A stretch of 64,000 nt of DNA from Ascarosepion bandense. Its lineage: Eukaryota > Mollusca > Cephalopoda > Sepiida > Sepiidae. The notes beneath the pieces were generated by a model. It worked only from the letters and a program-made list of their open reading frames with translations, was not told where the DNA came from and did no database searches. Every line of letters begins with the position of its first letter. Within the stretch, counting starts at the first letter, position 1. Both the position numbers and the translations under genes were made by a program. The stretch spans positions 7,003,501 to 7,067,500 of the forward strand of contig JBBBDQ010000330.1 in NCBI GenBank assembly GCA_037127315.1. Direction: 5' to 3'. Shown in pieces: positions 42,961-53,000 of the stretch.

Positions 42961-43649
42961 CATATCCCCCCTTACACTGATGCAAGGACTATTAGAGGCC
43001 ACTAAGAAACCTTCTGCATCAGCTCATCAACCATTACCCATTGGCAAGCACTCCCACCCCCACTACTATTACCGTTTCTTTTTAACTCACTATTAACGGT
43101 TATAATATTAAGTCTTGCCTGACTGAAACAGTACTCTAACAAACATTATCAGAACTGACACTGAACTCTTTCAGTCTTTTTTATTTTTTATTTTATTTAA
43201 GGCATCTTGCCTAGTTCATTTGTGTTACTGGGGTGGGGATGGAATGTCTTATTTACTCCACAAAATCCTCCTCTTGGGATTTTTTATTTTTTTAAACATT
43301 TTATTTTAGTTCTTAGTATTCATCTTCAACATACTGAATTTTGTATTTCTTTTGTTTTGAGTCAACCATTCTTTTTTCCATAAATTTTCTTTTATTGGTA
43401 TTTATACTTGTATGTTTAACAAATTTCTTGAGTGTTTGTACGTCAAAGATGTCATGCAGAACTTCTATAAGTTTTTTCACTCTTGTGGGCCTTTCTTCAG
43501 CAATTTTTTTTTAAAACTGATTTCAGTGCCTTTTGCGTTCCCATTTTTTTTCCTTTCACCATTTAAATCATTTTTCAATTCATGGCCTTATGTAGTCTTC
43601 CTTCCCACATTTCTTTTCTATTTTTATATATTCTGAAAAACACTATTTT
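42961..43649. other. T-rich sequence, possibly decayed gypsy 3' part
   Basis: Lies just downstream (minus sense) of the integrase relict. Minus-strand frames around 43400-43640 contain charged segments but no motif I can name. Confidence 0.3.
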
Positions 43650-44229
43650 GAAAAATTTTGTATCTTTTTTGTTATCCATCCTTATTCTTTTTTAAAGTGA
43701 ATTGCGTATTGTTCTCCAGGAATATGACATCTGGAATGCCATATTTTTTAAGTAGTTCATGTAAAAAATTCACTGTAATCATGGAAGCCAGTCTTTTGAA
43801 TTTACAAATTTCAGGCCACTTAGTAAAGCTATCAAGACCAAAGATAATTTATTGGACTTGCAAAATCTATGTGCAGTCTTGACCACAGAGTATCTGCCTT
43901 TTGGGCAGGGTTGTAATTTCTTTGTAGGTCATTTTGCTGCCAGAGCACAGCCTCTGCAGGCTTTTATTAATTTTTCAGTGTCTTGATACATTTTAATCTA
44001 GTATACATAAACTTCTCATAAGTGATTTTATACCTGAAATCTCTAAATATCCACTATGAAATTCATTTAATATCTTTTGTAATATGATAGGTATTACTAC
44101 TCTTTCTGCAAACATTAGTACTCTATCACATAGCTTTTTTGATCTGGCTGTGTTTTTTTTCTGCCAATAGTGGCAAATTCAAAACATGTGCAACAGCTTT
44201 CATGTTACCCTCATCATCTTTATGTAGAA
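43650..44229 (-). pseudogene. Ty3/gypsy polyprotein remnant: RNase H edge and integrase
   Basis: Minus-strand sense, in order from 44229: an AVAHVLNLPLLAEKKHSQIKK-like RNase H segment. Then, after an internal deletion, ERVVIPIILQKILNEFHSGY and SLMRS (the His half of the integrase zinc finger), and a CRGCALAAK-like Cys half at about 43945. After that come LQPCPKG and an EFLDELLKKYGIPDVIFLENN-like core at about 43720. This order is that of the Ty3/gypsy pol. The part between RNase H and integrase has collapsed. Frames are broken; no LTR was identified with certainty. Confidence 0.7.
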
Positions 44230-44886
44230 CTAGCAGTATACTTTAAAACTAATCCATGGTCCTGGAGATCAGACTCTTTGGACGTTGGCACAAAAAGCTA
44301 AAAAGCAATATTTGTTTCCAGTAAAAGCGAAACCGTAGACTGAAAGAAAAATGAATGGATGTAAGTCAAATTTTGATTTCCTGGTATCAATATCAAATTT
44401 TTTTCATCATTAACTGAATTTTGAAGGCTAAATAAGTCCTCTGAGTAAATGATATCATGGCTGAGACTAAGAACTACAATTATACCTACTTAGAACCAAA
44501 CCCGAAGCAAAAACTAAAATCAAAGGGCTGAAAAAAATACAGACATACAGGCAGATAAACAGACTCACACACAAACATCTTGCCTTTTATATATATATGA
44601 AATTGATTTTTTGCACTATTGTAAGAACTGCAACCTTGAAACTTCTGAATATCATATGAGTGTATCAAATTTGATTAAAATTGGACCACTCCTTCTATAA
44701 CCCAATTTTTTTGATTATCGATTTTCAATATTTATCAGGGGTACCTCGACACAAAACCTAGCTAAGAACACTTGCAGACGCTTATAATACAACTGTGTAA
44801 ATTTTCAAGAAAATTGGTTCAGCTGTTTTGGAGTCTATAGGTAACGGACACACACACACAAAGTTCCATTTATAAATAAGTTTAGA
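44230..44886 (-). mobile_element. Helitron inserted inside gypsy RNase H
   Basis: The minus-strand 5' TC end is at 44885-44886 and the CTAG end at 44230-44233. The usual GC-rich 3' hairpin and about 25 bp near it are deleted (the end goes straight from CTTTAAAG to TATACTGCTAG). It separates the AVI and HKDDEG halves of one RNase H sequence. Confidence 0.85.
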
Positions 44887-45175
44887 TTTAGATTAGATTA
44901 CTGCTCCGGTACCATAGTGACTCACATCTGAAGCCAATATGACTTGGGCTTTTGGATCATCATGTACCAATGATAAAACTGACATTAGTATTTTCTTGAT
45001 TTCTTCAAATGCCTTTGCAGTCCAGTTCCACTTTACACCTTTAAGTAAATTATTCAGTGGCGCTCTAAAATTCTGCATTATCAAGTATGTAGATTTGATA
45101 ATTTGCTAGTCCTAGAAATGCTTGTAGCCGAGTAACATTTGTTGGAGAAGTCATATTGCTATATACCGTTTGTGT
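44887..45175 (-). pseudogene. Ty3/gypsy RT-RNase H boundary remnant
   Basis: On the minus strand: TNVTRLQAFLGLANY (RT thumb edge), then APLNNLLK..VKWNWTAKAFEEIKKIL, LVHDDPKAQVILASDVSHYGTGAVI. The last segment is the RNase H beginning, with the catalytic Asp in ASD. Diagnostic for Ty3/gypsy-type pol. The frame then resumes beyond the Helitron. Confidence 0.85.
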
Positions 45176-45856
45176 ATATATCCTGAATACACCTGGAAAG
45201 CAAGATGATGACAGTCACTGATGGACACAGATACGCATATATAAAAATATACACTTACATTTCTATTTTTTTTTCAGTGATGTGGCAGGGAACAAAGGAA
45301 TAAATTTTTCTCGCTGAAGATTTTAGTCAGAATATTTACTGTTTCTCCAAAGCAAATTTCTCCTGGTTTTTTGATAACACATTACAATATTTCATGTTCT
45401 ACTGGTGTTAACTTTCTCAAAAAAAAAAAAAAAAAAAAAAAAAAATCGTTTTTTTTTTCTCTTCTGAGTCACTGCATTTTTCTCTAAAAATTGCTTGTAT
45501 CTTCTCAAATTTACAGGAAAGGTAATTCCGCTATCTGAAATTGTATACAAGTTCAGCTAAAGAATTTACCACAACATCATGTGTGAGTGAAAGAAGTTGG
45601 ATGATTTAATGCTATCTTCTGAATTATTTCTAATTAACATTTGCTGTCATTTCTGAAGTTCCAATTACTGCTGTTGTTGATGATGTAATTTTCCCACTTG
45701 GGCTAATAATTCTTCCATATTTACAAATATATTTTTTTTTATTATGCACAGCATATCAACACCTCTATGGGTTATTTGATGCTGAAATTTAAATATTTTG
45801 AATACTATCATACACCTTCAACTCTAGATAAAACGTATTGTTGGTAATTTTACATG

Positions 45857-45860
<4 letters not shown>
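45176..45860. other. unassigned, poly-A and possible gypsy 5' remnants
   Basis: A run of about 28 A lies at 45419-45445. Minus-strand frames at 45480-45720 might be gag-like but carry no motif I can name. Confidence 0.3.

Positions 45861-45890
<30 letters not shown>
45861..45890. repeat. (TA)n microsatellite
   Basis: Left TA block flanking the palindromic element at 45925-46282. Confidence 0.95.
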
Positions 45891-45895
<5 letters not shown>

Positions 45896-45924
45896 GATCA
45901 TCCACGTATACTGTCTTAATATGT

Positions 45925-46277
45925 ATAGGAAAGAATATTAATAAAAAGTTTTGAATTTAAAAACGTACTTTTTTAAACAGTATTTGTTTATTTTTATTGT
46001 ATTTTTATATTTCAGACCGTCCTCGGTCCTTCATCAGAAACAAGTGATTTTTAAATTAGAATTGGAAACGTATTTTACGATAGCGTCCGAATACTTTTTT
46101 GTTTACATCACGTGGTGTCGATAAACCAATCAGCATGCGGCACGTCCGTTTGTTTATTTTTGGTAAACCAATCAACACGCGGCACGTCCGTGGAGAGAGT
46201 AAAAATACAATAAAAATAAACAAATACTGTTTAAAAAAGTACGTTTTTAAATTCAAAACTTTTTATTAATATTCTTT

Positions 46278-46282
<5 letters not shown>
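45925..46282. mobile_element. palindromic PLE-like element with hammerhead-like core
   Basis: Two 83-bp arms, 45925-46007 and 46200-46282, are virtually perfect inverted repeats. The ~190-bp centre holds a hammerhead-like core on the minus strand (46010-46037). It also has two direct copies of an ACCAATCARCAYGCGGCACG motif (46113-46140 and 46155-46182). TA runs flank both sides. It may be a MITE, but the head-to-head layout fits the PLE copies in this window. Confidence 0.7.
46010..46037 (-). ncRNA. hammerhead-ribozyme-like core, canonical CTGATGA
   Basis: Minus strand: CTGATGA, AG, GACC-GAGGAC-GGTC (perfect 4-bp stem II, GAGGAC loop), T, GAAA. Exact conserved core on both sides of stem II. 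Stems I and III are not convincingly paired by eye. Confidence 0.5.

Positions 46283-46326
<44 letters not shown>
46283..46326. repeat. (TA)n microsatellite
   Basis: Right TA block flanking the palindromic element. Confidence 0.95.
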
Positions 46327-46329
<3 letters not shown>

Positions 46330-46539
46330 TAATATGTTTCTAATATTTTTAGTAGAAAAATGTATTTTTATACTTATATAGTGTTTAATTTGTTTAAGGG
46401 TTTGCTGTTTGACCATTGCTGGGACCCTAACAAGTACTACTACCTTAAATCAAGTTGGACTAGGAGCAATAGCCATTAGAAGATGGTCTCTTTCTAAAAA
46501 CCTATAATCTTATCAGAAGCCTTGTTTCCCAATGTATAT

Positions 46540-46690
46540 TTTTATACCCAGGAATAAACTGAGAAAGAAGACATTCATACCTTTCTTTAAGGTATTAGCA
46601 CATAAGTGAATGTAATGAACTCAAGTAGAATTTGAACTCAGATCTTTAACATCTCAATCTGAGCCATTATCCATTACTATAAACATGGAA
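46540..46690 (-). mobile_element. SINE-A relict
   Basis: Body and head recognisable (CATACCTTTCTTTAAGG; GAATTTGAACTCAGATC; GAGCCATTATCC). Confidence 0.6.
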
Positions 46691-46956
46691 CTGAATAAAA
46701 GCTCTCAAGTAATAGCTTTTATTGGAATAGATTGTAATTGTCATTTTTTGCCACAAATATTGTCTCATCTTCAAGCAAGACATTCACAGTTCACTCATAT
46801 CTAATTCTTGGGATCCCTCTTACAGTGAAAGGGGTAGAGTCAGTGGGCATAAATTGTTAATGCCCATGGAACTGTGTTTTCTTGTATCAAACAATGCACA
46901 AATGTTTGTAGGTTGCTATGATGAAAAAGAATTAACTTTTGACACAGTGTATATAT

Positions 46957-47198
46957 TGTGGAGTTATTGTTGAAACAACAAACGAGAAGACTCGGGAACA
47001 GTGAAATAAAATAATGTATTAACAAAAATACAAATAGTTGTTAAAGCTGAATTGTATCTCCACTCAGCTACAGGACAAATCAGGTTACAAGCTTTACTCT
47101 CTCAGTCTCCGGCTGCTCGGAAAAAAGAACCTGGTAACCGGATGTGACATCAGGAATAGTCCATTAGTCAATAGACTGACAGGGGTGCCACCATAACA
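46957..47198. mobile_element. possible solo LTR
   Basis: 242 bp with TGT...ACA ends, less AT-rich than its flanks, with AATAAAA at about 47005. On the minus strand it starts TGTTATGGTGGCACC. No clean target duplication was seen, so this is tentative; it might belong to the gypsy remnant 2 kb upstream. Confidence 0.4.
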
Positions 47199-47639
47199 GT
47201 ATACTTGTTAGTAACAAAAATAAATCACAATACCCAGAGGCTTTTTTTATAGCTTTGGAAAAAGCTTGTTTTAGTATTTTACGAAAAAAAAAATACTTTT
47301 TAGAAAAAATTAAAAAAAATTAAAAATTCAAGAAGAAATCAGTTATTAAATGAAAGAAGTGCAAATAAAGAAATTATCAGTAATCATTGATAACGGCAGA
47401 TATAATCAGAAACAAAGAAGACAAAGGGAAAATATTTACAAGATGATTGTTGGTTGATTGGTTGGTTTTGTTTTTATGGCATATCAACCTCGGCAGGTCA
47501 TTTATTGCCATCTAAATTTTTACTTATTTATTGCTGGTAATACTTTTTTCTTTCAACAATTTATTGTTGTTTTTATATAAGTTTTGTGTCTATAATACTT
47601 TTTTCTTTTTGAGTATCAAGATTCATTGGAATTTGTTTT
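47199..47639. other. unassigned sequence
   Basis: No supported feature. Confidence 0.4.
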
Positions 47640-47821
47640 TAAGGGCAGGGTCCCCAAGTTCTACCCTGTTGTTTAACCCATAACTGGAGGGAAGGGATGG
47701 ATTAATACCTTTCCCAAGGGTACCAGTACTTAATTGAATGTCGGGTATTCAACTGGTATTTGAACTCGGCTCAGCTGTTTCTCTTTCCGAGCCGATATCC
47801 ACTGCACCACAATGCACATCC
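47640..47821 (-). mobile_element. SINE-A module downstream of 5S module
   Basis: Well-kept head (GGATGTGCATTGTGGTGCAG, GAGTTCAAATACC) and body on the minus strand; 3' truncated. It directly follows the 5S-derived module at 47832-47950 in the same orientation. Confidence 0.8.
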
Positions 47822-47831
47822 ATCACAATAC

Positions 47832-47950
47832 GCTTAAAGCACCTGGTATTCCCAAGCAGTCACCCATCTATGTACTGACCACACTCAAAGTTGCTTAACT
47901 TCGGTGATCGAGCGAGAACCAGTGTATTCAATGTGATATGGCTGTAAGCC
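47832..47950 (-). pseudogene. 5S rRNA-derived module
   Basis: Nearly complete 5S sequence on the minus strand: ACAGCCATATCACATTGAAT, CGATCACCGAAGTTAAGCAA, GTCAGTACATAGATGGGTGA, GGGAATACCAGGTGCTTTAA. The closest to true 5S in the window. The terminal stem is disrupted and a SINE is attached, so a pseudogene or SINE head, not a functional gene. Confidence 0.85.
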
Positions 47951-48052
47951 TTTTACAAAATGATAAATTTTGTATAAAAATTAGGAAAAAGAAGTTGATA
48001 TCAAATGAAAACAGTTACTCAACAAAAGACAAAACACATACGTATAAAGTGA

Positions 48053-48432
48053 CTCGCAGTATAGCCCGGCATTGCTCGGGTATAATGAAAGCTTTAAAAC
48101 TAATCCATGGTCCTGGAGATCAGACTCTTTGGACATTGGCACGAAAGACTAAAAAGCAATAGTTGTTTCAAGTTAAAGTGAAACCTTAGACTGAAAGAAA
48201 AATGAATGGATGTAAGTCAAATTTTGATTTCCTGGTATCGATATCAAATAAGTTTTTTTTCGTCGTAAACTGAATTTTGAAGGCTAAATAAGTCCTCTGA
48301 GTAAATGGTATCATGCCTGAGACTAAGAACTACAATTATGCCTACTTAGAGCCAAACCTGAAGCAAAAACTAAAATAAAAGGGCTGAAAAAATACAGACA
48401 TATAGGCACACACACACAAACATCTTGCCTTT

Positions 48433-48466
<34 letters not shown>

Positions 48467-48756
48467 ATCAATTTTCTGCACTATTGTAAGAACTGCAACT
48501 TTGAAACTTCTGAATATCATTTATGTTTTTCTTTGTCTATGAGTGTATCAAATTTGATTCAAATCAGATCACTCCTTCTATAACCCTATTTTTTTGGTTA
48601 CAGATTTGATATTTATCGGGTGTACCTCAACACAAAACCTAGCTAAGAACACTCGCAGATGCTTATAGTACAACTGTGTAAATTGGTTCAGCCATTTCGG
48701 AGTCTATAGGTAATGATACACACACAGACAAAATTCCATTTATAAATAAGTTTAGA
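48053..48756 (-). mobile_element. Non-autonomous Helitron
   Basis: The minus-strand 5' end is TCTAAACTTATTTATAAATGG. The 3' hairpin (CCCGAGCAATGCCGGG) is intact, but the terminal CTAG is mutated to CGAG. An internal TA microsatellite has expanded at 48440-48465. About 15 bp is lost near 48680. Confidence 0.85.
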
Positions 48757-49477
48757 TTTAGATTTAAATAAAAAAAGATTTAATGAAAGCATAAAATGAC
48801 AAATTACCAAAGTCTGGCACTGCAAGACCAACATTCAATTTAATCAAAATTAAATGGAAGGATTTAAAAAGTTAATGAGATGGTAATCCAATATCTGTTG
48901 AGAACTAGAAACAAATCATAAAAAAAGAAAAAAAAATTAAGTAACACAAAGTAACCAATATACCCAACAGGGGAAAAAAAAAAAAGGGAAAAAAATAGAC
49001 AAATGATGTATTAGCTTTATTGAAGTTGAGACAATTCAGGAAAAAATGTAAAGAATTTAAATTGACAGTTAACAAGCAAATGCATAATTTCCATAAAGTG
49101 TTAGATAAACCTTGCAAGAATTCTATCTTTTAATGCTAGGAATATGATACCTGAAAGTTAAATGCGACAGAAGCTTAAAGTAACTTAAAAACTTTGCAGG
49201 CTTTTTTTTTTTTAACTAATATTTTTTTTATAACTTTTTTTTAATGGTCATATCATTTTATAACTTTTTTTATAACTTCTTATCATTTTATAACTTTTTT
49301 TTAATGGTCATATCATTTTAATGGTCATATCATTTTACACCCAAGCATGGATTGGAAATAAGCTTCTGAAAAAATTTAAACTCCCTTTTTTTTTTCCTTC
49401 AAATCTTATGAGAATCTCTTTTTTTTATTACTAATATTACTACTCTCATCATCAAAAATACTGTAATGGTTATAAAC
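48757..49477. other. unassigned sequence with local tandem repeat
   Basis: An imperfect tandem repeat (units containing TTTTTTTAATGGTCATATCA) lies at 49229-49336. The minus frame 48905-49117 is low-complexity. Confidence 0.45.
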
Positions 49478-49885
49478 TTTTCATTTTAATCATTTATCCC
49501 GAAGCAAGGTGATAATGCCACTAAGACATAAACAATTATGGAAAATGAATCAAAATAAGAAAACGGTGAGGAGAAAAAGAACAAGCACCAGTTAGAAGAT
49601 GGCAACTGATGCCACATTTAAATTTTTTTCATAGGTGATACGGAAACAAGAAACTGGAAGAGAATTCCATACAAAAAAGTGCGAGAAAAATTATAAGAAT
49701 AGAACTTATAGTCACATCTCGCCATTTCAACAAAGATATTATGAGACCTAACTGCCAGTCTGATAGTATGGTTAAATTCATGAGGTTTTGTTAACACATA
49801 GAAAATCTCATAATAATGTGTTCATCAAAAAATAGTTATAGAAAAGACAGAAGGAAACCATGGTGCAGTGACGGGAAATTGACAG
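49478..49885 (-). pseudogene. LINE-1 3' end, decayed
   Basis: Reverse terminus TTTTAATCATTTATCCCGAA GCAAGG, then 3' UTR and last-codon relics. Truncated at a SINE-B. Confidence 0.65.
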
Positions 49886-49911
49886 AACTATTTGTCTATA
49901 TTTCTGACATG

Positions 49912-50221
49912 ACGTAGTATTTACACTATTTACATTATTCGGACTATTGTCCTCATTTTTGTTGCCATTTGTAGAATGTTTTGACTTTTGTATGCTTCGA
50001 CCTTCTTCAGGTGCTATGAATTTCTAACTGAACCCTTTATTGCAATCACTGAGGTGTATCATTCTCATTCCTTGTGTGAAGCCTTTTTTGGTCGTCATGA
50101 CTTATCTCTCTCTAACCCAACACTAAGTTATTTGCTCACCACTGCTGTAGCCTGATATTGAACTCACAACTCTTTGGGTTAAGTCACTGGAACTAACCAA
50201 TGCCTATATTCACTGAGCCAT
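49912..50221 (-). mobile_element. SINE-B, full-length member of head-to-head pair
   Basis: On the minus strand: head TGGCTCAGTGAATATAGGCA, B-box-like GAGTTCAATATCAGG, AATAAAGGGTTCAG, CACCTGAAGAAGGTC..GTCAAAACATTC, GAGGACAATAGTCCGAATAA. This is the most complete SINE-B here (about 310 bp). Confidence 0.8.
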
Positions 50222-50223
50222 GT

Positions 50224-50462
50224 GTTCAATACCAAGCTACAGTAGTGGTGAAGAAGTAACGGAGAGAGTGAGGTTAGAGGGAGATAACTCATGATTACCA
50301 AAAGAGGCTTCGCACAAGAAATGAGAATGGTATACCCCAGTGATTGTAAGAAAGAGTTCAGTTCAAAATTTCTAGCACTTTAAGAAGGCCAGAGCATACA
50401 ACAGCCAAAACATCGTACAAATGGCAACAAAGATGAGGACAACAGCCTGAATAATGTAAACA
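50224..50462 (+). mobile_element. SINE-B, inverted partner, 5'-truncated
   Basis: Begins at GTTCAATACCAAGC (B-box region) and runs to GACAACAGCCTGAATAATGT. It is joined to the head of the minus copy with a 2-base junction. Confidence 0.8.
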
Positions 50463-50469
50463 CTTTCCA

Positions 50470-51534
50470 AAATGCTCAGAACTAAAAATTTTCAATAGAA
50501 ATACAATCAAACTGAGTTATAGCAGTACTAGTAGTTTAGAAAATTTCATGAAGAAACAAAACATCAGAAATTTAAATAGCATTGTACAAAACAAGATCAT
50601 TAATTAGGAATATAATTGCAGAGACAAAAATCAATACCCACTTCAAGGACTTTGTAATACAAAAGAAGTCATTTATAAAGCAAAAGTACATGATTTAAAT
50701 GATCAAAGCAAAACATATTTGGGATCAATCAAAGATACTTTTAAGATCAGATGGTTCAATCACAGATCTACATTTAAAATAGAAAACTTAAAAAGTTGTA
50801 CAAAATTGGCTAGTCACATGTAGAAATTGAATTTAAAATATGGAAAATACCCAGACATAACATGGAGTATAGTGAAAACAGCCAAGCCTTATAATAGTGG
50901 CAAAATATGTAGACTGTGCCAGAAAGAAAAGTTGGCTTTTATGTTATTCCCAAACAAAAATGAATTACTGAATGAAAGAACAGAAATTATGACTAAGTGT
51001 AACCATACCATAAAATACCTATTAGGGTCATACAACAATGGATGAAAACGTTATAACTTCTAATTTTGAAAAGTACACATTCAAAAAATCCCTGTTATGT
51101 ATGCATTCTTAAAAGAAAAAAAAACATCAGTAAAATCAGTTGCCACAACTCACCTGAAGACACCATATGCTAGAAACCTAGGTCATGTCATAACTAATTT
51201 ACAAATGAAAAATATTCAAAAGTTCTCCTTCTTAATACAGCTGTGTACTAGTTTAATTCCTTGCATTCACTTACGTGCAAATACCCTTGGGAAAGGTATT
51301 AATCTGTCTCATCCCTCCAGTTATGGGTTAAATAATAGGACAGATTGGGTTCTATAACCTTGGTCAGCAACCAGTCTACCGCAGAAAGCAATGCCAACCT
51401 ACTGTGGGATAATCTTCTGCCCAGTCAGTCATGTCTCTTTCAAGACATGATCGCCCAAGCGTGTACTGCGCATGGCACTTAACTGACTGACTAGTTTAAT
51501 TTTATTATGACCAAAAACTAAGTCATTGAATAAT

Positions 51535-51540
<6 letters not shown>
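50470..51540 (+). pseudogene. Penelope-like element C-terminal half with GIY-YIG remnant
   Basis: Frame relics: FNRNTIKLSYSSTSSLENFMKK-like at 50490-50560; a CRDK..YPLQGLC motif near 50620-50655; VIYKAKVHDL and SKTYLGSIKDTFKIRWFNHR (GIY-YIG core region) at 50670-50755. After that come KLASHM, a TAG where the 12.1-kb copy has TGG (Trp), ITWSIVKTAKPYN, a CRLCQKEKLAF Cys pair, LLNERTEIMTKCNH and a stop at 51043. The 3' region has a degraded hammerhead-like CTGAAGA...GAAAC at 51153-51175. SINE-A (51260-51489) interrupts it. Confidence 0.8.
51260..51489 (+). mobile_element. 5'-truncated SINE-A with 12-bp target duplication
   Basis: The duplication ACTAGTTTAATT lies at 51248-51259 and 51490-51501. 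The tRNA head is absent; the copy starts at CCTTGCATTCACTTACG. The PLE copy at 58648-58830 preserves the empty site (ACTGGTCTAATT at about 58773). Confidence 0.93.
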
Positions 51541-51585
<45 letters not shown>

Positions 51586-51586
51586 G
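51539..51586. repeat. (TA)n(CA)n microsatellite
   Basis: Lies at the 3' end of the PLE copy, where a TA run also sits in other PLE-like copies. Confidence 0.95.
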
Positions 51587-51639
51587 AGTCCTCTTCATGT
51601 GCTGTCTCTTGTCACTTTCAACATTCTTCCTCTTAGTAT

Positions 51640-53000
51640 CTCTGAAATCCCAATCTACCATCCATTTGCTCAGGCCTATCAAGTAGATCTTGCACTGCTT
51701 TCCTGCATCTCTTTTTTTCCTTCTATCCTGTGAGTATTAAATTCTCCAAGCCGTCCTTCCCCATTACATATCCCAGAAACTTCATCTGTATCTTTCTTAT
51801 ATTAAGTATGAGTTTTCTTTGTTTCCATCCTCTCCAACACCTCTTCACATGCTTAGTCAATGTTATCCTCAGCATCCTTCTGCAAACCTACATTTCTGCT
51901 GCCTCAAGTCTCTCCTTCATCCTTGAGGAGATCGTTCAACATTCACTGCCATACAGAAGGACAGAGATAACACATGACAATCCAGCACACTCTTCTTTGT
52001 TTCCAATGAGATTTTTTTTGTCTTTCAGTACTCTGTTTAGCTTTTTAAATGTGTTGTTGCCCTGCCAATGTATGTTTGGATCTCAACATTGCACTTTTCA
52101 TCCTGTCAGTACACTTCCAAGGTATTTAAATTTCTTTACTTGTTTTATTTTAGTTTCTTCGACCAGTAGTTGGCGTTTTAGGGTCTTATTTTTGCTGATG
52201 ACCATACATTCAGTTTTCTTGAAGTTTATGCTTAGTCCTTTCTTCTCGCTTTCTGTCGCAACCTTTTGTAGAAGGTCCTGCATTCTCCTTTCTGTGTCTG
52301 CTATCAGCACTGTGTCATCCACATATCTTACATTGTTGAAATTAGAGCCACTAGTGATGAATCCTGGCAAGGGCTTTATTTCTCTCAGAATTGTTTCACT
52401 GTATATGTTGAATAGATCGGGTGAGAAAACACATCCTTGTCTATTTTTGTATATCTGCTGAATTCACTTCTTATCCATATGTATGTGGTTTGCTGCCAAT
52501 ATATATATTCTTGATTATTTTAATGTCTTTTCCAAAAATGCCAAGGTTGTCAAGCATCTCTCTGAAGTCTTTGTGCCATACTTTGTCAAATGTCTTTGCA
52601 TAGTCTATAAAGCACAGATATTGTTCCTTCTGCATTTCTATTGCACTTTCGGATAGCATTCTGAGCATGAATATTAAATTTCTTGTTCTGGTATCGTTAA
52701 CAAAGCCACACTGTTCTTGTCCTATTTCTGGGCCAATTCTTATGCATGCACAGTTCATCACAATCAGGATTATGAGTTATGTTATATGGCTCATTAAGCT
52801 GACAGTTCAGTGAAGTTCACATTCCTTTGCACCTGGATTTTAGATAGTGCTATGAAAATTGATCAGCTTAGCTTTTCCAGTATATTGCCACTGTTATAGA
52901 TTTTGTTTATTTCTGTGAGCCTGTCTATGTTAAAATCTTCTAAGAGAGCCAAGATCTCTATTACAATCCCATCGGGTCCTGTTACTTTCGTAGCCTGCCA
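51640..53000 (-). pseudogene. LINE-2 non-LTR retrotransposon, RT domain, 1.36 kb
   Basis: Minus-strand sense in order: a VTGPDGIVIE-like motif at about 52980; KPGAKECELH and SLMSHIT at 52780-52840; IRIGPEIGQEQCGFVNDTRT (52690-52750); QYLCFIDYAKTFDKVWH (palm motif A, Asp); the motif-B region is broken. Then come FNNVRYVDDTVLIADTERR (52300-52340; the catalytic box is Tyr-Val-Asp-Asp), KKGLSINFKKTECMVISK, KQVKKFKYLGSVLTG, and a frameshifted C-terminus (RMLRI, LGYVMGKDGLENLILTG-like) to 51640. RTE-like endonuclease-RT type elements carry this order; the clade is not proven. Stops and frameshifts kill it; the 5' endonuclease is absent. Confidence 0.82.

Noticed and set aside
46957..47198. Complete LTR retrotransposon with the gypsy remnant at 43.6-45.2 kb
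   Set aside because: No second matching LTR was found on the far side and no primer-binding site was identified; kept only as a possible solo LTR.
47832..47950. Functional 5S rRNA gene
   Set aside because: The terminal stem is mismatched, there is no T-run terminator at the end, and it is fused to a SINE.
51730..52461. 243-codon plus-strand open frame, the second longest in the window
   Set aside because: It is the antisense of the LINE-2 RT region, whose minus strand carries the recognisable motifs.
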